64,000 nucleotides of DNA from Thalassorhabdus alkalitolerans (GTDB lineage: Bacteria; Bacillota; Bacilli; Bacillales; Marinococcaceae): NCBI RefSeq assembly GCF_042656585.1, contig NZ_JBHSPG010000005.1. One strand, 5' to 3'. The notes beneath the pieces are model-generated. The model was not told where the DNA came from, did no database searches, and saw nothing but the letters and a program-made list of their open reading frames with translations. This document shows positions 33,320-42,231 of this stretch, in pieces (positions within the stretch are counted from its first letter, which is position 1; each line of letters begins with the position of its first letter). Position numbers and translations under genes: made by a program.

Positions 33320-34039
33320 TTATTGTCTACTAAAAAATGTAATATAAGGACTGCTCATTTGCTTTAACTCTTCTTTTATCTTCATGTCAAAGGAGATTAT
33401 TACACAGGTGGCGGGTCCTGCTGACGAAAACTGGTCAAATGGGCTGTCAGAAACTGATAAAGGCTTCAAAGAGTTCATTTGACATAAGGTGTCTAGTTCA
33501 AATTTAATTCCCTTGGAACCTACAGGTACTATTTCATAAACCCCTGGGTGGTCGACTAGAGAACGAAAAAGAGAAAGAGGAAGAACTTTATCCTTTTTCG
33601 CTAACACACTGTCCCCCCACAGTGGTGTGCCTACGACAGCAAACCCGGCATTTTCGGGAGTTTTTTCTGTCTTCTTTGCTTCAGGTGAAACGGTGCCGAT
33701 TGCGGTCACGCCAAAGGCAGACTGGACCATATTCATGTTGCTCTCAGTACTTCCTGTTAAGGGAAGGTGAGGATACCCTGTCTCAGTCAAAACTTCTTGT
33801 ACGCCCTTTACCAGCCTCGGCCATTCCTCTTGTCCGCAAAAATTGTGAAGAGAGATCCCTGTTAGAGAAGCTCCGACACTCAACGCTTCCATGACTGCTA
33901 CTCTGGCGCTATACTTCCCTACGAGTTCATAAGACGCCTCTACCTCATCAGATGCTTTCTCACCAACTCCTCCGCTGCAATCGGCTGCTATGACCAGTTC
34001 TTTGTCCTCGCTTAAAGGGTAATAAGCCACATCTCTCAT
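33320..34039 (-). CDS. PurM/AIR-synthase-like ATP-binding protein, CblS-like
   Basis: This 239-residue protein has the PurM-type N-terminus: an acidic strand VIAADCSGGVGEK near residue 17 as in thiamine-phosphate kinase, followed by ARVAVMEALSVGA. It resembles proteins annotated as alpha-ribazole kinase CblS in Firmicutes, which salvage the lower ligand of cobalamin, but no CblT transporter is adjacent, so the substrate is uncertain. Its ATG overlaps the end of rlmCD by four bases, giving a coupled alkA-rlmCD-PurM unit. Confidence 0.55.
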   Translation of the reverse strand: MRDVAYYPLSEDKELVIAADCSGGVGEKASDEVEASYELVGKYSARVAVMEALSVGASLTGISLHNFCGQEEWPRLVKGVQEVLTETGYPHLPLTGSTESNMNMVQSAFGVTAIGTVSPEAKKTEKTPENAGFAVVGTPLWGDSVLAKKDKVLPLSLFRSLVDHPGVYEIVPVGSKGIKFELDTLCQMNSLKPLSVSDSPFDQFSSAGPATCVIISFDMKIKEELKQMSSPYITFFSRQ

Positions 34040-35442
34040 TTAGAACCCCTCTGCTTTTTCACAAAGCTTGCGACTGCCTCTACCTGGGCTGTTTGAGGAA
34101 ACATATCAACCGGCTGTACATATTCAATGTCATAGCCATTTCTCAAAAGAAAGGATGAATCCTTTGCCAAAGTAGAAGGGTTGCAGGAAACATATACGAA
34201 TCTGCGGGGAGAGATTTTCTTTATTGTATGAAGGAGAGCCTGATCACATCCGCTTCTCGGCGGGTCCACTATGATCACATCCGGCCCCCATCCTTCCTTT
34301 ACCCACCGGGGAAGAACCTCTTCTGCTTTTCCTGTTTCAAAACTTGCATGACTGTATCCATGATCAGCTGCATTTTGGTTTGCATCCTCTACACTTGCCT
34401 TGATTGTATCCATACCTCGAACCTCTTGGGCATGATCAGCCATCCAAAGTCCAATCGTTCCTGTCCCGCAATAAGCATCTACTACTTTTTCTTTCCCTGT
34501 TAAATGTGCTGCCTTTTTTGCTTCATCATAAAGAACAGCTGCCTGAATAGGATTAAGCTGAAAAAAAGCTTGCGGTGATAAATGAAACGACTTTCCTTTA
34601 AGCTCTTCAAGCAGTGTTTCTTTCCCCCATAAGTGGATAGTTTTCTTTCCAAAAACGGCTGAAGAAGAGGTTGGCTGGATATTTTGGTATACAGAATTCA
34701 CTTCTGGGAGCCTTCTATTTATTTCATTTATTATAATTTTTTCCCTAGGAAGCTCAGGCTTTGCTGTAATAAGCGTTACTTGCACCTCACCGCTTGAAAA
34801 CCCTGTGCGAACAACGATAGTACGTACCACGCCGGTTTTCTTTTTCTCATTGTAAATTGGCACATTAAAGTCCCTGAAGATACGTGTTATTTCAATACTA
34901 ACTTTATTTAACACAGGATGCTGCACCATGCATCCCGGCTTTGTTAAATCGATCAAACGATGGGAATCCATAGCATATAGTCCTGCAATAACCTCGCCCT
35001 TTTCAGTGCCCAGCTGCCATTGACTTTTATTTCGGTAATGCCAGGGGTCATCCATGCCTAACGTATCTTTCACCTTGATGTCCAGTCCTTTATTATATTT
35101 TTCGAATGCTTGAACAACAAGGTCCTTCTTCTCTGTTAACTGCCTTTCATAAGCAAGGTGCTGTATTTGGCATCCCCCACATTTTTCGAAAACAGGACAG
35201 GGTGCGTCCGTTCGGTGTGGAGAGGCCTTGCGGATTGAACGGACAACAGCTTCTGCGTGGTTGCGATGAACCTTTTTCACTTCACATACTACCTCTTCAC
35301 CAGGCAGTGCTCCTTCAACAAATACTACTTGTCTTTTAAAGAATCCGACACCCTCTCCGTTTATCCCTAACCGTTTTATAGTAAGTGGAAAACGCTGGCC
35401 TTTTTTAATGCTGATTTGAGAGGCTGATTTTTGTTTATTCAT
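34036..35442 (-). CDS. rlmCD: 23S rRNA (uracil-C5)-methyltransferase RlmD/RlmCD type
   Basis: This 468-residue enzyme methylates uracil C5 in 23S rRNA using SAM. It has an N-terminal TRAM domain (residues 14-72), a 4Fe-4S cysteine set in CPVFEKCGGCQ near residue 84, the SAM motif DAYCGTGTIGLWMA and the catalytic cysteine in VSCNPSTLAKD. It corresponds to the YfjO/YefA type of B. subtilis. It overlaps the glycosylase gene by eight bases and the PurM-like gene by four. Confidence 0.92.
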   Translation of the reverse strand: MNKQKSASQISIKKGQRFPLTIKRLGINGEGVGFFKRQVVFVEGALPGEEVVCEVKKVHRNHAEAVVRSIRKASPHRTDAPCPVFEKCGGCQIQHLAYERQLTEKKDLVVQAFEKYNKGLDIKVKDTLGMDDPWHYRNKSQWQLGTEKGEVIAGLYAMDSHRLIDLTKPGCMVQHPVLNKVSIEITRIFRDFNVPIYNEKKKTGVVRTIVVRTGFSSGEVQVTLITAKPELPREKIIINEINRRLPEVNSVYQNIQPTSSSAVFGKKTIHLWGKETLLEELKGKSFHLSPQAFFQLNPIQAAVLYDEAKKAAHLTGKEKVVDAYCGTGTIGLWMADHAQEVRGMDTIKASVEDANQNAADHGYSHASFETGKAEEVLPRWVKEGWGPDVIIVDPPRSGCDQALLHTIKKISPRRFVYVSCNPSTLAKDSSFLLRNGYDIEYVQPVDMFPQTAQVEAVASFVKKQRGSK

Positions 35443-36316
35443 TGATTTTCACTCTACTTTCATTTTCAATGCTTAACCACAGGTATAATGCCGCGTAGCT
35501 TTTATATGGAGACCATGCTGCACTCCATTCAATCACTTCTTCTTTGGATGGCTTATTAGGAAGTTCCAGCAATTTTTTTAACGCATTTTGAATTCCGATG
35601 TCTGCAGCAGGGAGGAGGTCCGCTCTCCCTAAACCGAAAAGGAGAAAGCACTCAGCTGTCCAGGGCCCTACTCCCCGAATGGCGGTTAATATACTAATGA
35701 TCTCGTTATCTTCCTTTGCCCGCAAACCTTCTAAGTCAAGCTTTCCATCCGCTATTAATCGTGAGGTATCAATCACATACTCTGCTTTTCTTCTGCTAAA
35801 CTGAAGGCATGTTAAGTCCTCTGTCTCTAGTTCTGCAATCATCTCCGGAGAAGGATAAAACCAGGCCCCATTTACTTTCTCACCGAACTGGAAAACAAAT
35901 CGAGATGAAAGCTGATAGGCAAATGTCATATTTAATTGCTGGTGAATAATGGTTTTTATTAAACATCCATATAAATCAAAATCACACACAAGCGGGACAC
36001 CTTTGAAGCGCTCTACAATGGGATCCAGCATTGTTGATTTCAAAAAAGCTGATATTTCACCAGCATCCCTATGCCATAAAAATATATTGTTAAGATGTGG
36101 CAGCGCAACTTCTTTTTCTATCTGGCTCCCTTTAACAGCAACTTTGTCATCGCTGACAAAGTGAACGAGAAGACTCTCTTTAGCGTGACCTTTTTCTATG
36201 GGGACCCTTACTGTTCTTTTTTCTTCATCAACTGAATGCACGGGATCTACGTGCAGCCGTTTAAGCATTACAGGTACACTAATAGGAGCAGGAAGCATGA
36301 TTTCTTCTTTCCACAT
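35435..36316 (-). CDS. AlkA-type DNA-3-methyladenine glycosylase
   Basis: This 293-residue HhH-GPD protein excises alkylated purines. The helix-hairpin-helix is IRGVGPWTAECFLLFGLG near residue 215, and the catalytic aspartate is in LPAADIGIQ. It lacks an Ada N-terminal domain. B. subtilis YfjP, next to yfjO, is the likely counterpart. ATG 36316 has AGAGGAG 5 bases upstream; the frame extends 42 codons further without support. Confidence 0.87.
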   Translation of the reverse strand: MWKEEIMLPAPISVPVMLKRLHVDPVHSVDEEKRTVRVPIEKGHAKESLLVHFVSDDKVAVKGSQIEKEVALPHLNNIFLWHRDAGEISAFLKSTMLDPIVERFKGVPLVCDFDLYGCLIKTIIHQQLNMTFAYQLSSRFVFQFGEKVNGAWFYPSPEMIAELETEDLTCLQFSRRKAEYVIDTSRLIADGKLDLEGLRAKEDNEIISILTAIRGVGPWTAECFLLFGLGRADLLPAADIGIQNALKKLLELPNKPSKEEVIEWSAAWSPYKSYAALYLWLSIENESRVKINE

Positions 36317-36595
36317 GGTTTCTCCTCTCTTTCCAGAAAAGGGAATTCTATAACAACTTATCTTACCATGTTTTCTTCCACTTCCTAAACTTTCTAGAAC
36401 AGTAACGGCTTGTCCTTTGCTAAAATGGATGTGACTAAACAAAAAGCAGCTATGGCTTTTTTTGTTTTATTTATTCAGCTCTGGCAAACTCTTACAATAC
36501 AGCTGGCCCTTTGAAGGTGAAACGAATGCCGGCTGCATGTGAAGATAAATAAAAAAAATTAACAGAGCTGCCAATTTAAAAGGGGGATCATTGAT

Positions 36596-36958
36596 TTGTC
36601 AATTGCCACGGATGTTGCTTCCATACATATTATGGCGGCTGTGTACAAAAAAGACAAACCGGCCGAAATCTTTAAAGAAACCGTTGAACGTCTCGTAGAA
36701 CATGTGCCTTACATTGACTGGTGCGGGGTTTATGTAGGAGAGAACGAACAATGGCGACTGATGGCCAGTGCTTCAGAGGAAAATAATAACAGCTGGGAGC
36801 ATAACGGACAGCTCAGCTTTTCGCTTAAAGATCTGAACGGAAAAGAAGTAGGTATACTTGTAGTAAAAAGCAAAGAACCAATCGCCTTTGATGTGACTGA
36901 CGTTTCTACCCTGGAGACGGTTGCGGACGCTTTAAGCCAGCAAATCACTATGAATTAA
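36596..36958 (+). CDS. small GAF-domain-like protein
   Basis: This 120-residue soluble protein looks like a single minimal GAF domain: VPYIDWCGVYVGENEQWRLM near residue 37, VGILVVKSKEP near 85 and a closing helix ending SQQITMN. It lacks the cysteine set of free methionine-R-sulfoxide reductases, so it may be a sensor remnant or ligand-binding protein. Start is TTG 36596 with AAGGGGG 9 bases upstream. Confidence 0.65.
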   Translation: MSIATDVASIHIMAAVYKKDKPAEIFKETVERLVEHVPYIDWCGVYVGENEQWRLMASASEENNNSWEHNGQLSFSLKDLNGKEVGILVVKSKEPIAFDVTDVSTLETVADALSQQITMN

Positions 36959-36961
36959 CAG

Positions 36962-37007
36962 AAGGAGCTCATTCTGGTTATCCAATAACCAGAGTGAGCT
37001 CCTTTTT
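36962..37007 (+). terminator. terminator after the GAF-like gene
   Basis: A long near-perfect stem of about 18 bases beginning AAGGAGCTCA with loop CCAAT, followed by six T residues. Confidence 0.85.
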
Positions 37008-37394
37008 TCACTTTACATTTCGAAACACATTAATGACAAACAACACGACCCCTATGGCTAATGTAATTCCCCCAATACCTATAATCGGGCCAAATGCTTC
37101 ATATCCGCGGATGACCATAAATAAAGAACCAAGCATAATAGGGAGGGAAATATTATGCAGCCAGAAATGCCATTTTCCCAGATTACTCTTTTCTGCCCGC
37201 GGAAAAAGGTGGTAAATAAGACCGGCAAGCGTCATTGAAGTCCATCCCAGCAGCGCTAAATGGGCATGAACTCCGGTGTACTGAAATTCATAAGTCATTG
37301 ACATAAATAGACCAAACAATACTGCGGCAAAGAAATAAATAACAGATATTTTAATCAGCTTAACCCCTATAACAACCCACTCCCTTCTCTTCAT
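37008..37394 (-). CDS. small cytochrome-oxidase-subunit-I-like membrane protein
   Basis: This 128-residue protein has four membrane helices. Conserved histidines sit in YTGVHAHLALLGWTSM near residue 45, IYHLFPRAE near 65 and WHFWLHNISLP near 80, the pattern of NnrS/heme-copper-oxidase-subunit-I-like small proteins that Bacillus annotations call cytochrome-c-oxidase-like. Heme binding is inferred. It is too short to be a working oxidase alone. No respiratory gene adjoins it. Confidence 0.6.
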   Translation of the reverse strand: MKRREWVVIGVKLIKISVIYFFAAVLFGLFMSMTYEFQYTGVHAHLALLGWTSMTLAGLIYHLFPRAEKSNLGKWHFWLHNISLPIMLGSLFMVIRGYEAFGPIIGIGGITLAIGVVLFVINVFRNVK

Positions 37395-37436
37395 TGCATA
37401 TTTATGCTCATTCTCTTTCCTATATGTAGAAATAGT

Positions 37437-37480
37437 AAAAAAGCTGTCTCAGCAGCCCAAAGGGAGGCAGAAACAGCTTT
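37437..37480 (-). terminator. terminator after pdaA
   Basis: Minus-strand imperfect stem AAGCTGTTTCTGC...GCTGAGACAGCTT followed by TTTTAC. Confidence 0.65.
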
Positions 37481-37488
37481 ATCATGGA

Positions 37489-38301
37489 TTAGGGGTGAAA
37501 CTTCCTCATTGTTTTTTTCATCATTAAATCGTCCAGACTCTTAAATTCATAGCCCTGCTTTCTGCATTCATCAATGACACGTCCTAAGGCTTCCGCATTG
37601 TCTTTGGAAACGGAATGAAGCAGCATAATAGACCCTGGGTGGATACGATTCATAATTTGTTCATAGGCATAATCTGCCCCTTTTTGGTTATCTGTTTCCC
37701 AATCTTTATAAGCAAGTGACCAGAACACGTTTATATATCCTAAGTCCCTGCTTAACGAAAGGCTCTCTTCACTGAACTTACCTTGCGGGGGACGCAAGTA
37801 AGGCATGTATTCCTCACCAGTTATTTCTTTGTATTCTTCTTTTAGTTTCGTCAGCTCTCTCTTTACTCTTTCTTCACTTACTTCCGGCAAACTGGGATGA
37901 TGGTATGAATGATTGCCAACAATATGCCCTTCTTTAATCATTCTATTAATTAAGTCTGTTTCTGTCGTTAAGTAATGTCCCGTAATAAAAAAGGCTGCAG
38001 GCACTTCTTTCTCTTTGAGTACGTCTAACACCTGCTTTGTATACCCATTTTCATACCCGTTATCAAAAGTAAGGTACAAGCTTTTATCCTGAGGACACCC
38101 CATAAATACCCCATCGTATTCCTTTAATAATTCTTTATAATGAGGATCAGCATCAGCTGGCTGCTGATCTTTTGCCGGTTTGAAATTCCAGTTTAATACT
38201 TCACTGCTGATTTGTTTTGCATCTGTCACTGAGTGTTGAATAAAAAACAATCCTGTTCCTAGCAGCACTACTGCCATAACCCATACTGCCCAATGCCTCA
38301 T
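37489..38301 (-). CDS. pdaA: polysaccharide deacetylase PdaA (cortex muramic delta-lactam synthesis)
   Basis: This 270-residue secreted or membrane-tethered deacetylase has an N-terminal hydrophobic helix (residues 4-22). The NodB domain shows LTFDNGYENGYT near residue 76 (PdaA-specific form of the catalytic Asp/metal motif), HSYHHPSLP as the metal histidines, RPPQGKFSE and LLHSVS. PdaA makes the muramic delta-lactam that germination lytic enzymes recognise in spore cortex. This is consistent with the spore genes elsewhere in the window. Confidence 0.9.
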   Translation of the reverse strand: MRHWAVWVMAVVLLGTGLFFIQHSVTDAKQISSEVLNWNFKPAKDQQPADADPHYKELLKEYDGVFMGCPQDKSLYLTFDNGYENGYTKQVLDVLKEKEVPAAFFITGHYLTTETDLINRMIKEGHIVGNHSYHHPSLPEVSEERVKRELTKLKEEYKEITGEEYMPYLRPPQGKFSEESLSLSRDLGYINVFWSLAYKDWETDNQKGADYAYEQIMNRIHPGSIMLLHSVSKDNAEALGRVIDECRKQGYEFKSLDDLMMKKTMRKFHP

Positions 38302-38379
38302 AAGCCCATGGCCCCTTTTTTTACCTTAGTGTGGCTCAGTACGTATAAATTATCCCGCCTCCACAAAAAGGAAATGATT

Positions 38380-38715
38380 AGGAATTCAGTTTTAGCCGAA
38401 ACCATGAAAGCAGAGCTTGAGGAGTTTAACGTACAGGTGGCAACAATAAACCCAGGACCTTTTGAAACAGGCTTTAATGACCGCATGTTTGAAGAAAAAT
38501 GGAAATGGTCTCATCAAAATGAATATTTCACCAGCAGAGATTCTATCGCAGAAACGGAAAAAGTACTTGAAGAGCAGTACGATCCGGAAGATATGATTGC
38601 AAAAATGGTTGAAGTCATAGAGGCAGATTCTCACCACTTCCGTACTGCCTTCCCACAAGAAACGGAAAATAATATGAAAAGCTTTGAACAGGAAACGTGG
38701 GAAGAAAAAGTATAA
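38380..38715 (+). pseudogene. C-terminal fragment of an SDR oxidoreductase
   Basis: The reading frame from about 38380 encodes the last 110 residues of a short-chain dehydrogenase: SVLAETMKAELEEF followed by VQVATINPGPFETGFNDR, the segment after the catalytic Tyr/Lys. The Rossmann motif TGxxxGIG, NNAG and YxxxK are missing, and the sequence upstream is the pdaA start region. An ATG at 38374 with AAAAGGA nearly abutting it could still be translated, but the product could not be an active SDR. Probably a deletion remnant. Confidence 0.7.
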
Positions 38716-38718
38716 CAG

Positions 38719-38760
38719 AAATGAGGGTATCCCAAGTCTGCAATTGGGATACCCTCATTT
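38719..38760. terminator. bidirectional terminator between the SDR remnant and fumA
   Basis: A perfect 17-base stem beginning AAATGAGGGTATCCCAA, loop GTCTGCAA, then T residues on the plus strand. Confidence 0.85.
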
Positions 38761-38779
38761 TACATTTATTAAATCTATT

Positions 38780-40324
38780 TTAGCTGAACACAGGTTCTTT
38801 AAATTGGCCAAGTTTTTCAAGAGAAGACTTGTCCACATCGGCATGAAGACTGTTTCCATGAGAGTCCATCGTAACAATTGCAGCAAAGCCTTCCACTTCC
38901 AAATGCCACATTGCTTCAGGTATGCCGAATTCCATTAAATCTACTCCTTTTACATCTTTAATACAGTCAGCATAGTACTGAGCAGCACCTCCGATGGCAT
39001 TGAGGTACACACCTCCATGTTCTTCAAGAGCTTTCAACGTTTTTGGTCCCATGCCGCCTTTACCAATTACTGCACGAATACCGAATTTCTTCATAATGTC
39101 ACCTTGGTATGGTTCTTCCCGGATACTCGTGGTCGGGCCCGCTGCTTTGACCTGCCAGCCCTTTTCTTTATCGTTTAGCATAACCGGGCCGCAATGATAG
39201 ATGATTTGGCCATTAAGGTCTATTGGAGCATCATGGCTCATCAAATGGTGGTGAATAGCATCTCTTCCGGTATGAAGATCTCCGTTAATAACGACAACGT
39301 CTCCTACCTTAAGCTCGCGAATTTGTTCTTCAGTTACAGGAGCTTGCAATACTACTTGCTTTACTTCCTCTTCTCCAGTAGCTTCCTGTGCTTCTTTTTT
39401 CGCCTCTTCGGCGAAATCAATTTTTTCACCCTCCTGGTAGTACCAGTCAGTAATTTCACCATTTTGAGGATCAATGGCTACTCCAAGACGGCGGAAAGCC
39501 CAGCAGTTATAGGCTACAGAAACGAAAAAGCTTGCAGGTAAACGGTTCATAGTACCCACTTTACAGCCAAGAAGAGTGGCTTCCCCTCCAAATCCCATTG
39601 TTCCAATCCCAAGCTTGTTCGCATTTTCAAGGACATACTCTTCAAGCTTCTTTAATTCCTGATTTGGATTTACATCGTCTACTGAACGAAACAGCTGATC
39701 TTTTGCCAATGAATAACTGGACGTACGGTCACCGCCGATGCCGACACCAATAAAACCTGCACTGCAGCCTTGTCCTTGCGCTTGGTAGACTGAATGCATA
39801 ATACACTTTCTTATGCCGTCCAAATCACGTCCCGCTCTTCCCAGTCCTTCAAGCTCAGCGGGCAGACTGTATTGAATATTTTTGTTTTCACAGCCGCCGC
39901 CTTTTAAGACTAACCTTACATCTATGTAATCTTTTTCCCACTGTTCAAAGTACATGGCAGGAGTACCAGGGCCAAGATTATCTCCACTGTTTTTTCCAGT
40001 CAATGAATCAACGGAGTTAGGACGAAGCTTACCATCTTCCGTGGCCTGTACAAGAGCCTCTTCAATTTCCCTTTTTATTTCAATTTGGTTTGCTCCTATA
40101 GGAACTTTAATCTTAAATGTCGGCATGCCGGTATCCTGACAGATTGGAGAAACTTCTTCATCAGCCATTGATATGTTTTCCGTAATCGTTGACAATGACA
40201 AAGCTGCTCTGGTTCCTGCATTTTCCTGTGCCTTTGCCTGCTTTATCGCTTTCCGCACATCATACGGCAGGTTCGTAGAAGTTTCTACAATTAACTGGTA
40301 CATACTTTCTTTGAATTTGTTCAC
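38780..40324 (-). CDS. fumA: class I fumarate hydratase (iron-sulfur)
   Basis: This 514-residue TCA-cycle enzyme hydrates fumarate to malate with an oxygen-sensitive 4Fe-4S cluster. Both domains are fused: the alpha part with SPICQDTGMPTFK near residue 55 and GQGCSAGFIGVGIGGDR near 220, and the beta part with LHTGRDAIHHHL and GKGGMGPKTL. Start is GTG 40324 after AAAGGAGAGGGAG; an upstream ATG at 40393 lacks a site. Many Bacillaceae use class II FumC instead, so this is one of two possible forms. Confidence 0.92.
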   Translation of the reverse strand: MNKFKESMYQLIVETSTNLPYDVRKAIKQAKAQENAGTRAALSLSTITENISMADEEVSPICQDTGMPTFKIKVPIGANQIEIKREIEEALVQATEDGKLRPNSVDSLTGKNSGDNLGPGTPAMYFEQWEKDYIDVRLVLKGGGCENKNIQYSLPAELEGLGRAGRDLDGIRKCIMHSVYQAQGQGCSAGFIGVGIGGDRTSSYSLAKDQLFRSVDDVNPNQELKKLEEYVLENANKLGIGTMGFGGEATLLGCKVGTMNRLPASFFVSVAYNCWAFRRLGVAIDPQNGEITDWYYQEGEKIDFAEEAKKEAQEATGEEEVKQVVLQAPVTEEQIRELKVGDVVVINGDLHTGRDAIHHHLMSHDAPIDLNGQIIYHCGPVMLNDKEKGWQVKAAGPTTSIREEPYQGDIMKKFGIRAVIGKGGMGPKTLKALEEHGGVYLNAIGGAAQYYADCIKDVKGVDLMEFGIPEAMWHLEVEGFAAIVTMDSHGNSLHADVDKSSLEKLGQFKEPVFS

Positions 40325-40591
40325 AATCTCCCTCTCCTTTATTATCTTTTCCCTTTCATTATAAGCGTTTTCACAACATTTAGAAAGAAGCACATAAAAA
40401 GGTGTTTAACTAACAGATCCAAGGGGTATAATCATTTGTTTGATTTATTGATATTTTACCAAGATTAAGACTTTGCCTAAAACTCTTTTAAAAATCTTAT
40501 CCTATACTTATAATGTTACTTTGTTCGAATTGATGTCTGCCGTAAAAGCCTGTGGTATAAATTTTTACATTATTTAGAAAGGAGTCTACTT

Positions 40592-42124
40592 ATGGCTAAA
40601 AACAGAAAATTTACACAAGCAGCTCTCGACAGGGTTGAGGTTGTCGGGAACAAACTCCCTCATCCTATAACACTCTTCGCTATTTTAGCTGTTGTCGTTA
40701 TCTTTGTATCAGCCATTCTTTCTGCAGTAGGTATCACTGTAGATGATCCTGCTGAGCCGGGGGAGACAGTAGAAGTCACTAACCTGTTATCAGCTGACGG
40801 CATCGAGTATTTATTTACCAGCATGGTTGATAACTTTATTGGGTTTGCTCCTCTCGGCGTGGTACTTGCCACGATGATCGGGATTGGGGTTGCTGAAAGG
40901 TCAGGACTAATTAGTGCGGCTCTTAGGGGCTTCGTACTTTCGGTTCCAAAAAGTCTGATCACTTTCGGCCTCGTGTTTGCCGGTATTATGTCCAGCGTAG
41001 CATCAGATGCTGGATACGTAGTTCTTCCTCCATTAGGAGCAGTAATATTTGCGGCATTAGGACGTCACCCATTAGCTGGGCTGGCTGCTGCATTTGCTGG
41101 TGTTTCTGCAGGGTTCAGTGCGAACTTGTTCTTGTCTGCAACAGATCCAATGCTCGGTGAATTAACTATTCAGGCTGCTGCAACCATAGACCCTGCTTAC
41201 GCAGAGACTATGAATATTGCAATGAACTACTACTTTATTTTTGCCTCAGTATTTGTTCTTTCTATAGTAGGAAGTATAGTTACTGAAAAAGTCGTAGAAC
41301 CACGTTTAGGAGAATACAAAGGGGAATACAGAGAATCACTTAATGGCCTTGAAGCTTCAGAAAAGAAAGGACTCTTATGGGCTGTCATTTCCTTTGTCAT
41401 CACTAGTATCCTAATGGCACTTCTAATTGTACCTGAGTGGGGACCTATGCGCGGAGAAGATCCTCAGCCTATTATCCAGTCGCCATTTATGCAGTCGTTA
41501 GTACCTGTTATTCTTATTCTGTTCCTTGTTCCAGGTCTTGTGTATGGCATGGTAACAAGAACCATTAAAAATGATAAAGACGTAGCAAATCAAATGTCTG
41601 ACACAATGGCTGCAATGGGAATGTTCATTGTCCTTGCCTTTACAGCCGGTCAATTTGTTGCTTACTTTAATGAAACAAACATGGGGCTAGTCCTGGGAGT
41701 GTACGGCGCTGAGTTCCTTCAAAGTGTAAACTTTACGGGAATCCCTCTGGTAATAGCCTTCATTATTGTAGCGGGCTTTATCAACTTATTTATAGGAAGC
41801 GCCTCTGCAAAATGGGCAATTATGGCTCCTGTCTTTGTCCCAATCATGATGCAGCTAGGCTATTCTCCAGAGCTCACACAAATGGCCTATCGTATTGCTG
41901 ATTCAACAACTAACATCATTACGCCATTAATGACGTACTTTGCAATTATTATTGCGTTTGCTCAAAAATATGATAAGAAAATGGGAATCGGAACCCTTGT
42001 TTCAGTTATGCTTCCATATTCCATCATATTTACGATTGTTTGGACCATTATGCTGATCGTATGGATGCTCTTTGGAATTGACCTTGGACCAGGATCTCCT
42101 ATCGAGTATGCACCAGCTGACTAA
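40592..42124 (+). CDS. AbgT-family transporter
   Basis: This 510-residue protein has about 11-13 membrane helices and matches the AbgT family (p-aminobenzoyl-glutamate uptake or sulfonamide/antifolate export). Recognisable parts are VGNKLPHPITLF at the start, DAGYVVLPPLGA and FIGSASAKWAIMAPVFVPIMM in the core, and DSTTNIITPLMTYF near the C-terminus. Direction of transport cannot be told. No abgA/abgB hydrolase genes adjoin it, which argues against a catabolic operon. AAAGGAG precedes the ATG. Confidence 0.9.
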   Translation: MAKNRKFTQAALDRVEVVGNKLPHPITLFAILAVVVIFVSAILSAVGITVDDPAEPGETVEVTNLLSADGIEYLFTSMVDNFIGFAPLGVVLATMIGIGVAERSGLISAALRGFVLSVPKSLITFGLVFAGIMSSVASDAGYVVLPPLGAVIFAALGRHPLAGLAAAFAGVSAGFSANLFLSATDPMLGELTIQAAATIDPAYAETMNIAMNYYFIFASVFVLSIVGSIVTEKVVEPRLGEYKGEYRESLNGLEASEKKGLLWAVISFVITSILMALLIVPEWGPMRGEDPQPIIQSPFMQSLVPVILILFLVPGLVYGMVTRTIKNDKDVANQMSDTMAAMGMFIVLAFTAGQFVAYFNETNMGLVLGVYGAEFLQSVNFTGIPLVIAFIIVAGFINLFIGSASAKWAIMAPVFVPIMMQLGYSPELTQMAYRIADSTTNIITPLMTYFAIIIAFAQKYDKKMGIGTLVSVMLPYSIIFTIVWTIMLIVWMLFGIDLGPGSPIEYAPAD

Positions 42125-42157
42125 TAACTAATAGACTGAAACCAATCAGTCTTAAAA

Positions 42158-42202
42158 AAACACCCCACATGTTAGAGCAAAATTCTAACATGTGGGGTGT
42201 TT
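42158..42202. terminator. terminator between the AbgT gene and the phosphatase gene
   Basis: A perfect 19-base stem beginning AAACACCCCACATG, 7-base loop, T-rich tail, between convergent genes. Confidence 0.85.
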
Positions 42203-42231
42203 GTCTTTTGTGGAATATAGTGCCCCTGGAA

